The notes under the pieces were generated by a model that saw only the letters and a program-made list of their open reading frames with translations, was not told the DNA's origin and ran no database searches. From contig CAJUBT010000032.1 of NCBI GenBank assembly GCA_910584815.1, positions 1 to 14,524 on the forward strand: a stretch of DNA of 14,524 nt. The letters run 5' to 3'. Source of the DNA: an uncultured Christensenella sp. (GTDB lineage: Bacteria > Bacillota > Clostridia > Christensenellales > UBA1242). A program made the position numbers and the translations under genes. Below, one piece after another: positions 1 through 8,087 of the stretch (positions are counted from its first letter, which is position 1; each line of letters begins with the position of its first letter).

Positions 1-44
1 AACCTAAAATGAACCACCAGACTATTTTGCATTTTAATATTACA

Positions 45-73
45 AAAAACCACCTAACAATTAGGTGGTTTTT
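45..73. terminator. Bidirectional intrinsic terminator hairpin
   Basis: A perfect 13-bp stem (AAAAACCACCTAA at 45-57 with TTAGGTGGTTTTT at 61-73) closes a 3-nt CAA loop. The core ACCACC/GGTGGT is the most GC-rich patch in the area. T runs flank it on both strands, so it can end a plus-strand transcript entering from the left edge and also act as a distal stop for the minus-strand giant gene. Bases 1-12 read AAC CTA AAA TGA, which could be the tail of a plus-strand gene, but that is too short to call. Confidence 0.75.
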
Positions 74-447
74 AAATAAACATATAGCCTTATTAAATGA
101 GTTAATTTTTTCAAAGAACCTGTTTTTCTATAAAATAGAGTATACTAAATTAATTTAAAAATAAACCTTTTATTTGTATTTTACATAAAAATAACTTTTG
201 AAAAGTAAATAAGAATTGCTAAAAGAGTTTAGATAATGCCTAAAAATGAAAATGAATAGTAGTAAAAAATTTTAATAAAAATATTAATTTTAATTTTTTT
301 ATATAAAGAAAATTATTTTTAAGAAATAACTATTATATGAATTATTAGTATTTTAAATTGTTTTACATAAATAAAATTATTTAACTTGGAATAAATTTGT
401 ATTTATTTCCTGCTTTTACTAAAATTTAATATTTTTAATTTAGGTTA
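74..447. other. AT-rich intergenic stretch without a gene
   Basis: About 370 bases of extremely AT-rich DNA with stops in every frame and no ribosome binding site followed by a credible reading frame. Apart from the weak hairpin at 388-410, listed separately, I see no RNA gene, repeat or strong promoter here. Confidence 0.6.
388..410 (-). terminator. Weak hairpin just past the giant gene stop
   Basis: GGAATAAAT (388-396) pairs with ATTTATTTCC (401-410) with one bulged T and a TTGT loop, starting about 38 nt beyond the stop codon of the giant minus-strand gene. On the minus strand the stem is followed only by a broken T-rich tract. It may be an inefficient terminator or a 3'-end stabilising hairpin. 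The stronger hairpin at 45-73 could be the real stop. Confidence 0.3.
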
Positions 448-3400
448 TTATTTATCTTTTAATTTTTTAACATCCTGCACGCAAACATCTATTTGATTTT
501 TAGCATTTTGGACACTGTTACCATCTTCCAATTTAATTTCGGTAGTTCCAAAGTAGGCATATAGAGTGTTCCTTTTAATAGCAAACTTTATGTAAGAACT
601 ATTACCAGCACCTATAGCTAAATTAAATTTGTTTAATTTCACTTTTGCTTGAGGTTGCTGTAAAGCATAAGCTTTAAGCATATTAAAATATTTTTTTTGC
701 TCTTCAGGTAATGAATTAAATGCTTCATTAAATTCTAACCTTTCAAGATTAGCTTTTTCAGCTATCTCCTGTGTTTCATTTCTTTTGGTTAATTGTTCTA
801 TTAATTTTTCGTTTTCGTGTTGTTTTGTTTGCTCTTTCAAATTTTCAACTTCAGTTTGTTTTTTTTCTAGTTCTGCCTGACTTTTTGCAAGTTCTTGTTT
901 AGTTTTTTCAAGTTCGTTTTCTGCTCTTTCTTTTTTATCTTCTTCAAGTTTTTCTTCAACTTTTGAAATTCTATCTCTTAATTCCTTTAAAAGTTCTATA
1001 TATTGAGAGTCTGTTTTTTGCTTATTGTATTCAAGCACTTTATTTTCAAAACCCTCTGCTTCCTCTTCAAGTAATATTTGTTGTTTTGCTTTTAAATTGT
1101 TTGAGATGTTGTTAGAAACCGCCTGTTTTGCTTTTGCGTAAATTTTCATTAAGTCATTTATATCATAGTTTACCATATCTTGATTGTTAAATGGTATCCA
1201 GTTAGGATTGTTTGCAAAGTTGTTCATTAAAAATTGCATTAACATATTTTCTACTCTTGCAAGGCGAGCATTTTGGTTTCTTTCTTCTTGACTAGCAAGA
1301 TTAAACTTTGTTAAAGTTTTAACTTGTTCTTTAAGTTCTTCTATTTCTTTAATTAAGTGACTATCGTACAAACTTGGATATTGTGGTGGAACTGGAGTAT
1401 AGTATGGTGGCATTGGATAAGGCATTGAAGGATAGGCGGAATTATTTATTGAATTTGCTTCATCAAATTTTCCATTTTTAAAACCATTTTGAGATTGCAA
1501 TTTTGCCTGTTTTTTCTTTTTAATTATTTTAAGAACTATAACAATAATTAATAACAGTATCAAGCAAATTGCGGCTATTACAAACCAAACCCAATTTGAT
1601 TTAATGAAATTAGAAACTTTTTCAAAAAAACTTAGTGGCTTTTTATATTTAAATTCCGATTTTAATTCCTCATAAGCTTCGTTTTGGGCTATAAATTCGT
1701 AATGCTCTGAATCTTTTACTTTTACAGTTACGGTGTAACTTTCGCCCTCAACAAAGTTTTCTGGTTTAACCTCTACATCGTCGGCATTTAAATATTTAAT
1801 TTCAATTAGGTTATTGAAAGTTGCATTATCTAAAACAAAATTCAAATAACCTTTTTCGTTTTCTTTCCACTGCCCTGTTATTTTAACTTTAACTATAGAC
1901 CAAGACAAATTAATATCTTCATTTTGCTTTCCAGAATCTACTAAAGTTCTATTATCCCAAAAAGTGTTAACTTTATCTTTTAATTCAAAGTTTACTGAGT
2001 TAGTGCTAATATCAGTTGCTAAATAAGTTCCTGTTACATTTACCCAATCTAACCAAATGGAATCGTTTGTCCAAACATTAATTGTTTCACCTTTCCATTC
2101 GTATTCAGTTTTAAGACTTGGTGCAACTATTGGTTTTTTATCTATTGTAAAAGTAACTTCCTTTTGAAGACCTTTTTCTCCCCATAACCAACTTGCATTA
2201 GCCGATTCTTTTATTTTAATTATGTAAGTATAAATTCCTGCATTAGTTTGCGACATAATGTCTACATCTGCAATAGAAGCAGTTTCAGAATTATTTTTTA
2301 ACTCTATTGTAACATAGTCTAAAATATTTGAAATATAAGTGTTTGTTACATTATCTCGAATTCTAATAACTATTTTATGGCTGTTTTTATCGTAAACAAT
2401 GTTAGTAACACCAAATATTTCTGGGTTATCTAACACAACTGCAGGAGCTTCTGGGTTTTGCCCAGTTGTAAAGGAATATTCTGTTGTGTTGGTAAATGCA
2501 ACATCATCGTTTGCATCTAAAATGACTACATTAGCAAACCCTTTTGAGTTAGTGGAAGTGTCTTTAATAGAAAGTCTTGCAATATATTTTGTGTTAAAGG
2601 CTAAATCTTCCTTTAAAACAATGTTTGTGCCAGTGCTATCGTAAATTGTATAGTTATAAAAATCTTTTACATTTACATTTGCATTAGCGGTTACACCTTC
2701 AACTGGAATAGCTGTGTTACCATTTGGGGTAAAAGTCCAATTAGTGGTTAATTTAAGTTGAGTAATTTCAAAATAATGTGCGTGGTTATAAACCACAAAT
2801 TCATCTACGATTTTCGAAGTGTCTGTTTCATCAAGGTCTTTAACGAATATAACAGCAACATATTTTCCAGAATGTTTAGGTTCAACTTCTATGCTACTAT
2901 CATAATTTCCTAAATCATCTACTACAGCATAATATTTTACTTCATAAGTTGCTTTACCTGCTGAAACTAAATTATTGTATTCTACATTATTGCTTGTTAT
3001 ATTAACGCTTTGAATTTGCCCGTTATAAACAAGCAATGTATCTACAGTAAGTTTAATTATGGCTCTTATCCCACCAACATTAAATTGCAATACTGCATAA
3101 TTAATAGAATCATCGCTTACATTTTTAATTTTATAGTTTTGTTTGTAATTAAATTGAGCATCATCGTTAAGCCAAACTTTTGCATAATAAGTTGTTGGCA
3201 ATGTTGTTGAGCCAGAACCTCTTTTAAGTTCCATATCAACTGGGTCTATTTCAACATTGCAAGAACTATCGGTATAATATTTTAAAATTAGTTGGTTTGC
3301 ATAAGTTCCTATTGCAGTTGGTATTCTAAGGTCAATAGGGTCTCCTACCTTATTTTTAATTGTTTTAACCAACCATAAATCTGCGAAATTAGAAACTTGT

Positions 3401-6400
3401 ATTATAGCTTTATTTATTTTAAATGCGTGAGTAAGTGTGGCACTTCTTCCATTACTTGTAATGCTAATTTCTGGTGAATTTGTACTGTTAATAAAAATGT
3501 GGTTACCATATTGAGTTAAACCCACTGTGCAAATAGCTGTATAATCGCCAGCATTGTTGCCTGTGTTATTTGAGTAAATGGTTGTGTTTGTTAACCAACT
3601 TGGCAAGTTTAAAATTGTCATTGTTTTATCTGTGCCATCGTAATCGAAATTTTGTGCCCAAACAAAATTGCTTAAATCGCACTCTATTGGAGTTATGTTC
3701 CAAGAAAATGTATAAGAAGTTATAACATCGTTTTCAAAGCCGTAACCTTCTTTTGGAGAAAGCACTGCTGTAATTGTATAAACTTGTGAATTGTTAGAGT
3801 TTGTTTCTACAGTTCTACCTGAATAATAAACTTTAACACCTGAATGTAAAAGTGTTGGATTCAAACCAATTGTATATTCATATTCATTATAAGGAACTGA
3901 GCCATTTGATATGTTATCAAAGTTTACAATGCCTGAACGAATGTTAGAGTAAGACCAAACAATTGTTATATCTTCTTTTTTAATTAAGGAATTTGTTATT
4001 AAGAAATTCCAATTACCCATATCGTTTACAAGGTTATAGTTACCATTAACAGCAACACCATTTTTTAAGGCAATGCTTAGAAAATACTCTACACCAATAG
4101 GAATGTTTGTTGTGTCTACGGCAATTATCATACGAGTTTCGTTGTTAGGGTCTAGGTTTATATTATTTTCTGGAACATATAAAACTTCACTTCCTCCAAC
4201 TTCACCATATGTAGCATCAAACTTAACTGCATCGTTACCTTTTATGCCATCTACATAAACTAAAATTTTAAAACCTCTTTCGCCTTTAACCCAACTGGTT
4301 TTTGATGCTTCATCTATAGTAACAACAAGGTCTGCTGGTTTTACAATTAATGTTATTGTTTTTGTGGTGGAGGAACTATCATCTGCCCATTGCGTATTTG
4401 TTGTGTCTGCAAGTTTTACATCAACGGAGAAAGTTCCAAAACTTGTTACACTATATTCTCCTGTTGATTGTGAATATAACAAACCTGGGGTTCTGCTACT
4501 ATCGATAACTGAAATTCCAGACAAGGAATTGTTTGAAGCATTGTTAACTAATAAGAAAACTTGCTTTGAGCCAGAATAAAAAACATTTGTGGTTGAATTG
4601 GAAATTTCAATATCTGGATTTGAATTATAAAAATACGGAATAGAAATACGCTCTTTTGCACGATTAAAAGCAGTTTGTCCATCGTTTGTTAAAATATAAT
4701 TGGAGTTATCGGCATTTTTTAAACTTGCTCTAACATACCAATTACCTGCTGTGGTTGGTAAGGTTTCCGACCAACTTCCTCCTGCTTTTTGATATTGCAA
4801 AACAAATTCTGGCGGAGTATGAAATTCACTATCGTGACTATAAATTTCTCCGCTAACACTTGAAGCTAAAAACTCGGAAACTGTTTGATTTTCACTTAAA
4901 CCAATAAGTTTACCATATTCATCGATTTGAAGTTGAGAGAATGAAAGGGGTGCTTTTTTTATGTTCACTGTTACAAGGGTTGTTCTTGTTGTTTCTGGCA
5001 AGTTATAAAAAACTAAGTTTTCATTGTTTAATTTAACTGTGAAAACATAAGTTCCCGCATCTATGCCCATATCTCCTTCAACACCTTCAACACTTATGCC
5101 TGAATAGAAGTTTTCAAGGTCAACTCTTTTGCCATTATAGGTTGTTGAAAAAGTTGTGTTTACAATTCGGCTTTGAGGAACCATATTTACAACTGGATTA
5201 TTGTTAATGCTAAACTGGCTAAAGTCTACAACAGCACCATTATTAAAATTCCAAATATCAGCATTTAGCCCTATTCCAATATTTGATTGTGCATTAGAAA
5301 TTAGTTCATTTGAAGAAGAAAAATTTGTACAGGTATCTTTTTCTGATATTGCTGGATGTAAAGAGGCATATGAACCAGAAAAAACCATATTACAATTTGT
5401 TTGCGATTTTATTCCAACTATTCCTGCAAAGGCATAACCATATTGTTTGTTTGAAATTGGTCCAAACTTTGCATCTACATACACATTAGATGCACTTGCG
5501 TTTGCAGAGTTTGCAAAACCCATTACTGTGCCGCTACCACCAACAACATTAGAGGTTATGTCCATATATCCCATAAAGCCATCAACATTACAAGTACCTG
5601 AAACTACGGCAATAACTAAACTTGAATGAATATAGTCTGAATCTAATTTATCGCTGTACATAGCAACAAAGTTATCATAAAAATAGGCTTTCCCAATTTC
5701 TTGAGAGCCAACAATACCTCCTGCTATAACATTAGTTCTGCTACTATAACAAGTAATATTTATGTTTACAAAGCAACGATAAGCAATGAAATTATTACAG
5801 TATAAAATGCCTACAAGCCCTCCTATTCGAGTTTCAGGGGCAACTTGTTGGTTAATGTTTCCTATATTGCCTTGCAACTGGCAATTTACAATATTGGTTG
5901 TTCCATCGGCATAGCCAACAATACCGCCAACATTATATTTTATATTGTTTGTTGCAGTTGTGATGTTTGAATAGTTTATGTTTTCTAAATTTAAATCAGC
6001 AATAGTAGCTGAGGTAGATTTACAAAATAACCCTAGCCCGTTTGCTGTATGGTTGGTTGAACCTATTTCTTCATAATTTTTTGTTGTAGCATTATAATAA
6101 ACCCAATTATTGCAATTTACATTTTTTATGTTGTTACCCATTCCATAAAAAGTTCCATTAAAAATTGCAACAGGGTGAAAATTTATATTTTCAAAATCTA
6201 AGTCGGCACCCAAAACAAAATATTGTTCAGAGCCAAAATCAACAGCTACTTGCTTAACAAATTTATCCCAATCTTCAACTGTTAAAATAACATAAGGGTT
6301 TAATTGTGAGCCAAAGGTTGCATTTGAGTTTACTGCTATTGTTGAAACATCACTTGCTTCTGTTCCGTTTTTAAAGTTATCAATTTTTGTGTGGTTAGTA

Positions 6401-6600
6401 TACTGATAAACATAACCATCAACAAAACTTCCAAGAGAGTTTTCATCTCTATAAACAACAGCAGAGTTTGTTGAAGCATATGCTTTATTATTTTGTAAAC
6501 TTGTTTCTTTAAAATTTGTGGTTAAAATACCTATGCAAAGCATAGCAACTGCACAAAATAAAAAAACTGATACTTTTTTAAAATTTTTTAAAAAATTCAC
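448..6600 (-). CDS. Giant single-pass surface protein with Ig/MBG-like repeats and a coiled-coil cytoplasmic tail
   Basis: No named family is recognised over the full length (2050 residues from the GTG at 6600). Residues 5-26 form a signal peptide (KNFKK, then a hydrophobic core), with a likely cleavage after AYA near residue 42. Residues about 100-450 carry GGIVG/GGLVG motifs near 224, 260, 294 and 393, typical of GLUG-type beta-helix repeats. From about 485 to 1640 come beta modules with YNG/YDG and [DN]AG[TDI]Y signatures (DAGTYVF, NAGDYTA, NAGIYTY), as in MBG/YDG Ig-like domains. A transmembrane helix at about 1670-1690 is followed by KIIKKKK. The cytoplasmic part has a Pro/Tyr-rich linker, a Lys/Glu coiled coil at about 1853-1956, and a final domain of about 95 residues containing YIKFAIKRNTLYAYF. 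There is no LPXTG motif, so anchoring is by the helix. An in-frame TTG at 6627 would add nine residues but lies upstream of the ribosome binding site. An adhesion or carbohydrate-contact role is inference. Confidence 0.88.
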   Translation of the reverse strand: MNFLKNFKKVSVFLFCAVAMLCIGILTTNFKETSLQNNKAYASTNSAVVYRDENSLGSFVDGYVYQYTNHTKIDNFKNGTEASDVSTIAVNSNATFGSQLNPYVILTVEDWDKFVKQVAVDFGSEQYFVLGADLDFENINFHPVAIFNGTFYGMGNNIKNVNCNNWVYYNATTKNYEEIGSTNHTANGLGLFCKSTSATIADLNLENINYSNITTATNNIKYNVGGIVGYADGTTNIVNCQLQGNIGNINQQVAPETRIGGLVGILYCNNFIAYRCFVNINITCYSSRTNVIAGGIVGSQEIGKAYFYDNFVAMYSDKLDSDYIHSSLVIAVVSGTCNVDGFMGYMDITSNVVGGSGTVMGFANSANASASNVYVDAKFGPISNKQYGYAFAGIVGIKSQTNCNMVFSGSYASLHPAISEKDTCTNFSSSNELISNAQSNIGIGLNADIWNFNNGAVVDFSQFSINNNPVVNMVPQSRIVNTTFSTTYNGKRVDLENFYSGISVEGVEGDMGIDAGTYVFTVKLNNENLVFYNLPETTRTTLVTVNIKKAPLSFSQLQIDEYGKLIGLSENQTVSEFLASSVSGEIYSHDSEFHTPPEFVLQYQKAGGSWSETLPTTAGNWYVRASLKNADNSNYILTNDGQTAFNRAKERISIPYFYNSNPDIEISNSTTNVFYSGSKQVFLLVNNASNNSLSGISVIDSSRTPGLLYSQSTGEYSVTSFGTFSVDVKLADTTNTQWADDSSSTTKTITLIVKPADLVVTIDEASKTSWVKGERGFKILVYVDGIKGNDAVKFDATYGEVGGSEVLYVPENNINLDPNNETRMIIAVDTTNIPIGVEYFLSIALKNGVAVNGNYNLVNDMGNWNFLITNSLIKKEDITIVWSYSNIRSGIVNFDNISNGSVPYNEYEYTIGLNPTLLHSGVKVYYSGRTVETNSNNSQVYTITAVLSPKEGYGFENDVITSYTFSWNITPIECDLSNFVWAQNFDYDGTDKTMTILNLPSWLTNTTIYSNNTGNNAGDYTAICTVGLTQYGNHIFINSTNSPEISITSNGRSATLTHAFKINKAIIQVSNFADLWLVKTIKNKVGDPIDLRIPTAIGTYANQLILKYYTDSSCNVEIDPVDMELKRGSGSTTLPTTYYAKVWLNDDAQFNYKQNYKIKNVSDDSINYAVLQFNVGGIRAIIKLTVDTLLVYNGQIQSVNITSNNVEYNNLVSAGKATYEVKYYAVVDDLGNYDSSIEVEPKHSGKYVAVIFVKDLDETDTSKIVDEFVVYNHAHYFEITQLKLTTNWTFTPNGNTAIPVEGVTANANVNVKDFYNYTIYDSTGTNIVLKEDLAFNTKYIARLSIKDTSTNSKGFANVVILDANDDVAFTNTTEYSFTTGQNPEAPAVVLDNPEIFGVTNIVYDKNSHKIVIRIRDNVTNTYISNILDYVTIELKNNSETASIADVDIMSQTNAGIYTYIIKIKESANASWLWGEKGLQKEVTFTIDKKPIVAPSLKTEYEWKGETINVWTNDSIWLDWVNVTGTYLATDISTNSVNFELKDKVNTFWDNRTLVDSGKQNEDINLSWSIVKVKITGQWKENEKGYLNFVLDNATFNNLIEIKYLNADDVEVKPENFVEGESYTVTVKVKDSEHYEFIAQNEAYEELKSEFKYKKPLSFFEKVSNFIKSNWVWFVIAAICLILLLIIVIVLKIIKKKKQAKLQSQNGFKNGKFDEANSINNSAYPSMPYPMPPYYTPVPPQYPSLYDSHLIKEIEELKEQVKTLTKFNLASQEERNQNARLARVENMLMQFLMNNFANNPNWIPFNNQDMVNYDINDLMKIYAKAKQAVSNNISNNLKAKQQILLEEEAEGFENKVLEYNKQKTDSQYIELLKELRDRISKVEEKLEEDKKERAENELEKTKQELAKSQAELEKKQTEVENLKEQTKQHENEKLIEQLTKRNETQEIAEKANLERLEFNEAFNSLPEEQKKYFNMLKAYALQQPQAKVKLNKFNLAIGAGNSSYIKFAIKRNTLYAYFGTTEIKLEDGNSVQNAKNQIDVCVQDVKKLKDK

Positions 6601-6609
6601 TATTAACTT

Positions 6610-6616
6610 CTCCTTT
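6610..6616 (-). promoter_or_regulatory. Ribosome binding site that fixes the GTG start
   Basis: AAAGGAG on the minus strand lies 9 nt upstream of GTG at 6600. The alternative TTG at 6627 sits upstream of this site, so the site would fall inside its coding sequence. From the GTG the protein begins VNFLKNFKKVSVF, a standard signal-peptide N-region, which supports the shorter form. Confidence 0.85.
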
Positions 6617-6669
6617 GCAAAATACAAATAAAAGTGAATAACCCCTATTATATTATCTTATATAAATAT

Positions 6670-6700
6670 ATTATAATACACAAAACAACTTTTTTTTCAA
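6670..6700 (-). promoter_or_regulatory. Putative sigma-A promoter of the giant surface protein gene
   Basis: On the minus strand, TTGAAA (6695-6700) is followed after 19 nt by a perfect TATAAT (6670-6675), or after 16 nt by TATTAT. The region is so AT-rich that other -10 boxes lie close by, so the exact pair is uncertain. The location, about 60 nt before the ribosome binding site, is reasonable. Confidence 0.5.
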
Positions 6701-7137
6701 AATGATTTAACTATATAAAAAATATTAAAAAAATTAAAGGGTTCAATATTTAATTTTTAGCAATAAAAAATAATATTTTAAAACTAAAATTTATTTAAAA
6801 AAGCATTTAATATTTCATATTTATATTTTTTTAACTTTTATTATTTTAAATACAACTATAAATTTTAAACAAAAAATAAAAAAGATACCACAAAATTTGT
6901 TGGTATCTCCATTTATTTTCAATTAGTTAACACTACATTTTCACTTAAAAATTAATAAAAGATTTTTTAAATTAAAAAAATTAAAAATTAGTAAAAAATT
7001 AATAGTTAACTAAACATAATTTTTATAGATATTTCCTTTCCTACTTTTTTATAAATTTAAAATAGGAACGAATTTTACAATTAAAATTTTATAACAATTA
7101 AACCTGAATATTTCTGCAAAATTTAAATTAAAAGAAG
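6701..7137. other. AT-rich intergenic stretch without a gene
   Basis: More than 400 bases of A/T-dominated sequence separate the giant gene promoter from the end of the deacylase gene. Apart from the terminator at 6871-6908 I see no coding frame with a ribosome binding site and no structured RNA. AGTTAAC at 6924-6930 recurs in inverted form near 7006-7013, which at this base composition may be chance. Confidence 0.55.
6871..6908 (-). terminator. Intrinsic terminator of the ATP-grasp/deacylase operon
   Basis: AGATACCA (6883-6890) pairs with TGGTATCT (6901-6908), and the loop can add a short ACA/TGT pairing. On the minus strand the stem is followed by TTTTTTATTTTTT (positions 6883 down to 6871). 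It lies about 230 nt past the deacylase stop codon, so the transcript would carry a long AT-rich 3' tail. Confidence 0.65.
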
Positions 7138-8067
7138 TTATAAGCTATTTTTTGCATCTTTATTATAAATAACTTGAAGCACTTCATCGTGTTCACAAAA
7201 AATATGAGTTTTAGATTTTCTTAACAATATGCCATCTTCTTTAGCAAGGTAGCAAATGTTTTCCTTTTTTAAATTAGCACTTATAATTTCAAAAAGTTTT
7301 TCGCCTTTTTTAAAGGTTTCACCTAAGTTTTTGTAAAAGTTTACTATGCCACCACATTCTGCTTTAATGGAAGTTGCATCTGTGAAAAAAATTTGTTCTT
7401 GAGGCTTTATGTTAATAGCATCTATCATTTTCAAACTTGCCAAAACATTTAAAATTCCATTTACAACTTGTTCTGTGTTAGTGCTATTAACTTCATCGTG
7501 TGCTCCACATTCAATTGTTATGCTTGGAACATCTTTCAAAGTTAATTCGTAATCGAAGCAATGTTCATATTTTTTTGGCATACCGCAAAAATCGTTAAAC
7601 CTGATGTTAAGGTTTTTTATAAAAGGCATTAGTTTTAAACTGCTAAAAATGGTATAAGGCAAGGCGTTATGGGCTGTGTGTAAATCTAATGTTAAATCGG
7701 CATCTTCGCACAAAGTTAAAATTTTATTTGCTATTTTACTGTTAACATCAACATCTGTACCATAATATCTGTTAAAATCTTTACCATTTTTTAAGTTAAA
7801 CTTTCCCACTGTATAGGTATAAGCTTTTTGCTGCCAAGACAAAGGGTTTGCAAAAGGAACAAAAATAACTTTTCCACTTTTTAAATTTTTTTGTAGATAA
7901 CTATAAAGTTTTTTAATTATTGGCAAAGTAACTTCTCCCCCGTGAACTCCGCCTTGAATATATACAAGTTTACCTTGATTTTCGCTATCTAGGGTAAATT
8001 TAGTAATGCTAATAGGTTGATCAAGTTCGTTTGTTGCAACACAAATATCTTCTTTTGCATTAATCAT
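7138..8067 (-). CDS. AspA/AstE-type zinc deacylase (M14-like)
   Basis: 309 residues, matching the aspartoacylase/succinylglutamate desuccinylase family in length and motifs. These zinc enzymes hydrolyse an amide bond, typically releasing an acyl group from an N-acyl amino acid. Visible residues: GGVHGGE at 39-45 (zinc ligands H42 and E45), DFNRYY at 97-102 (substrate-binding Asn-Arg), LDLHTA with third ligand H130, and TIECGAH with catalytic E186. Residues about 225-300 form the usual C-terminal beta domain. No signal peptide, so cytoplasmic. The ATG follows AAAGGT by about 9 nt, and the gene begins 20 nt after the ATP-grasp stop, so the two are co-transcribed and under the upstream lysine riboswitch. 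It could stand in for a DapE-like desuccinylase or release lysine from an acyl or peptidyl conjugate. The substrate is inference, the fold is secure. Confidence 0.9.
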   Translation of the reverse strand: MINAKEDICVATNELDQPISITKFTLDSENQGKLVYIQGGVHGGEVTLPIIKKLYSYLQKNLKSGKVIFVPFANPLSWQQKAYTYTVGKFNLKNGKDFNRYYGTDVDVNSKIANKILTLCEDADLTLDLHTAHNALPYTIFSSLKLMPFIKNLNIRFNDFCGMPKKYEHCFDYELTLKDVPSITIECGAHDEVNSTNTEQVVNGILNVLASLKMIDAINIKPQEQIFFTDATSIKAECGGIVNFYKNLGETFKKGEKLFEIISANLKKENICYLAKEDGILLRKSKTHIFCEHDEVLQVIYNKDAKNSL

Positions 8068-8087
8068 TTTATATTACCTTTTTAAAA

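Noticed and set aside
3..152. Plus-strand open frame at the left edge
   Set aside because: It runs through the perfect terminator hairpin at 45-73 and has no start or similarity that I can recognise.
448..1700. Sortase (LPXTG) anchor in the giant surface protein
   Set aside because: No LPXTG-like motif precedes the transmembrane helix, and about 360 residues with a coiled coil follow it, unlike the short charged tail of sortase substrates.
2399..5629. Several open frames of 60-81 codons on the plus strand inside the giant gene
   Set aside because: They lie opposite a continuous, signal-peptide-bearing 2050-residue frame, lack ribosome binding sites, and have the low-complexity composition expected of antisense shadows.
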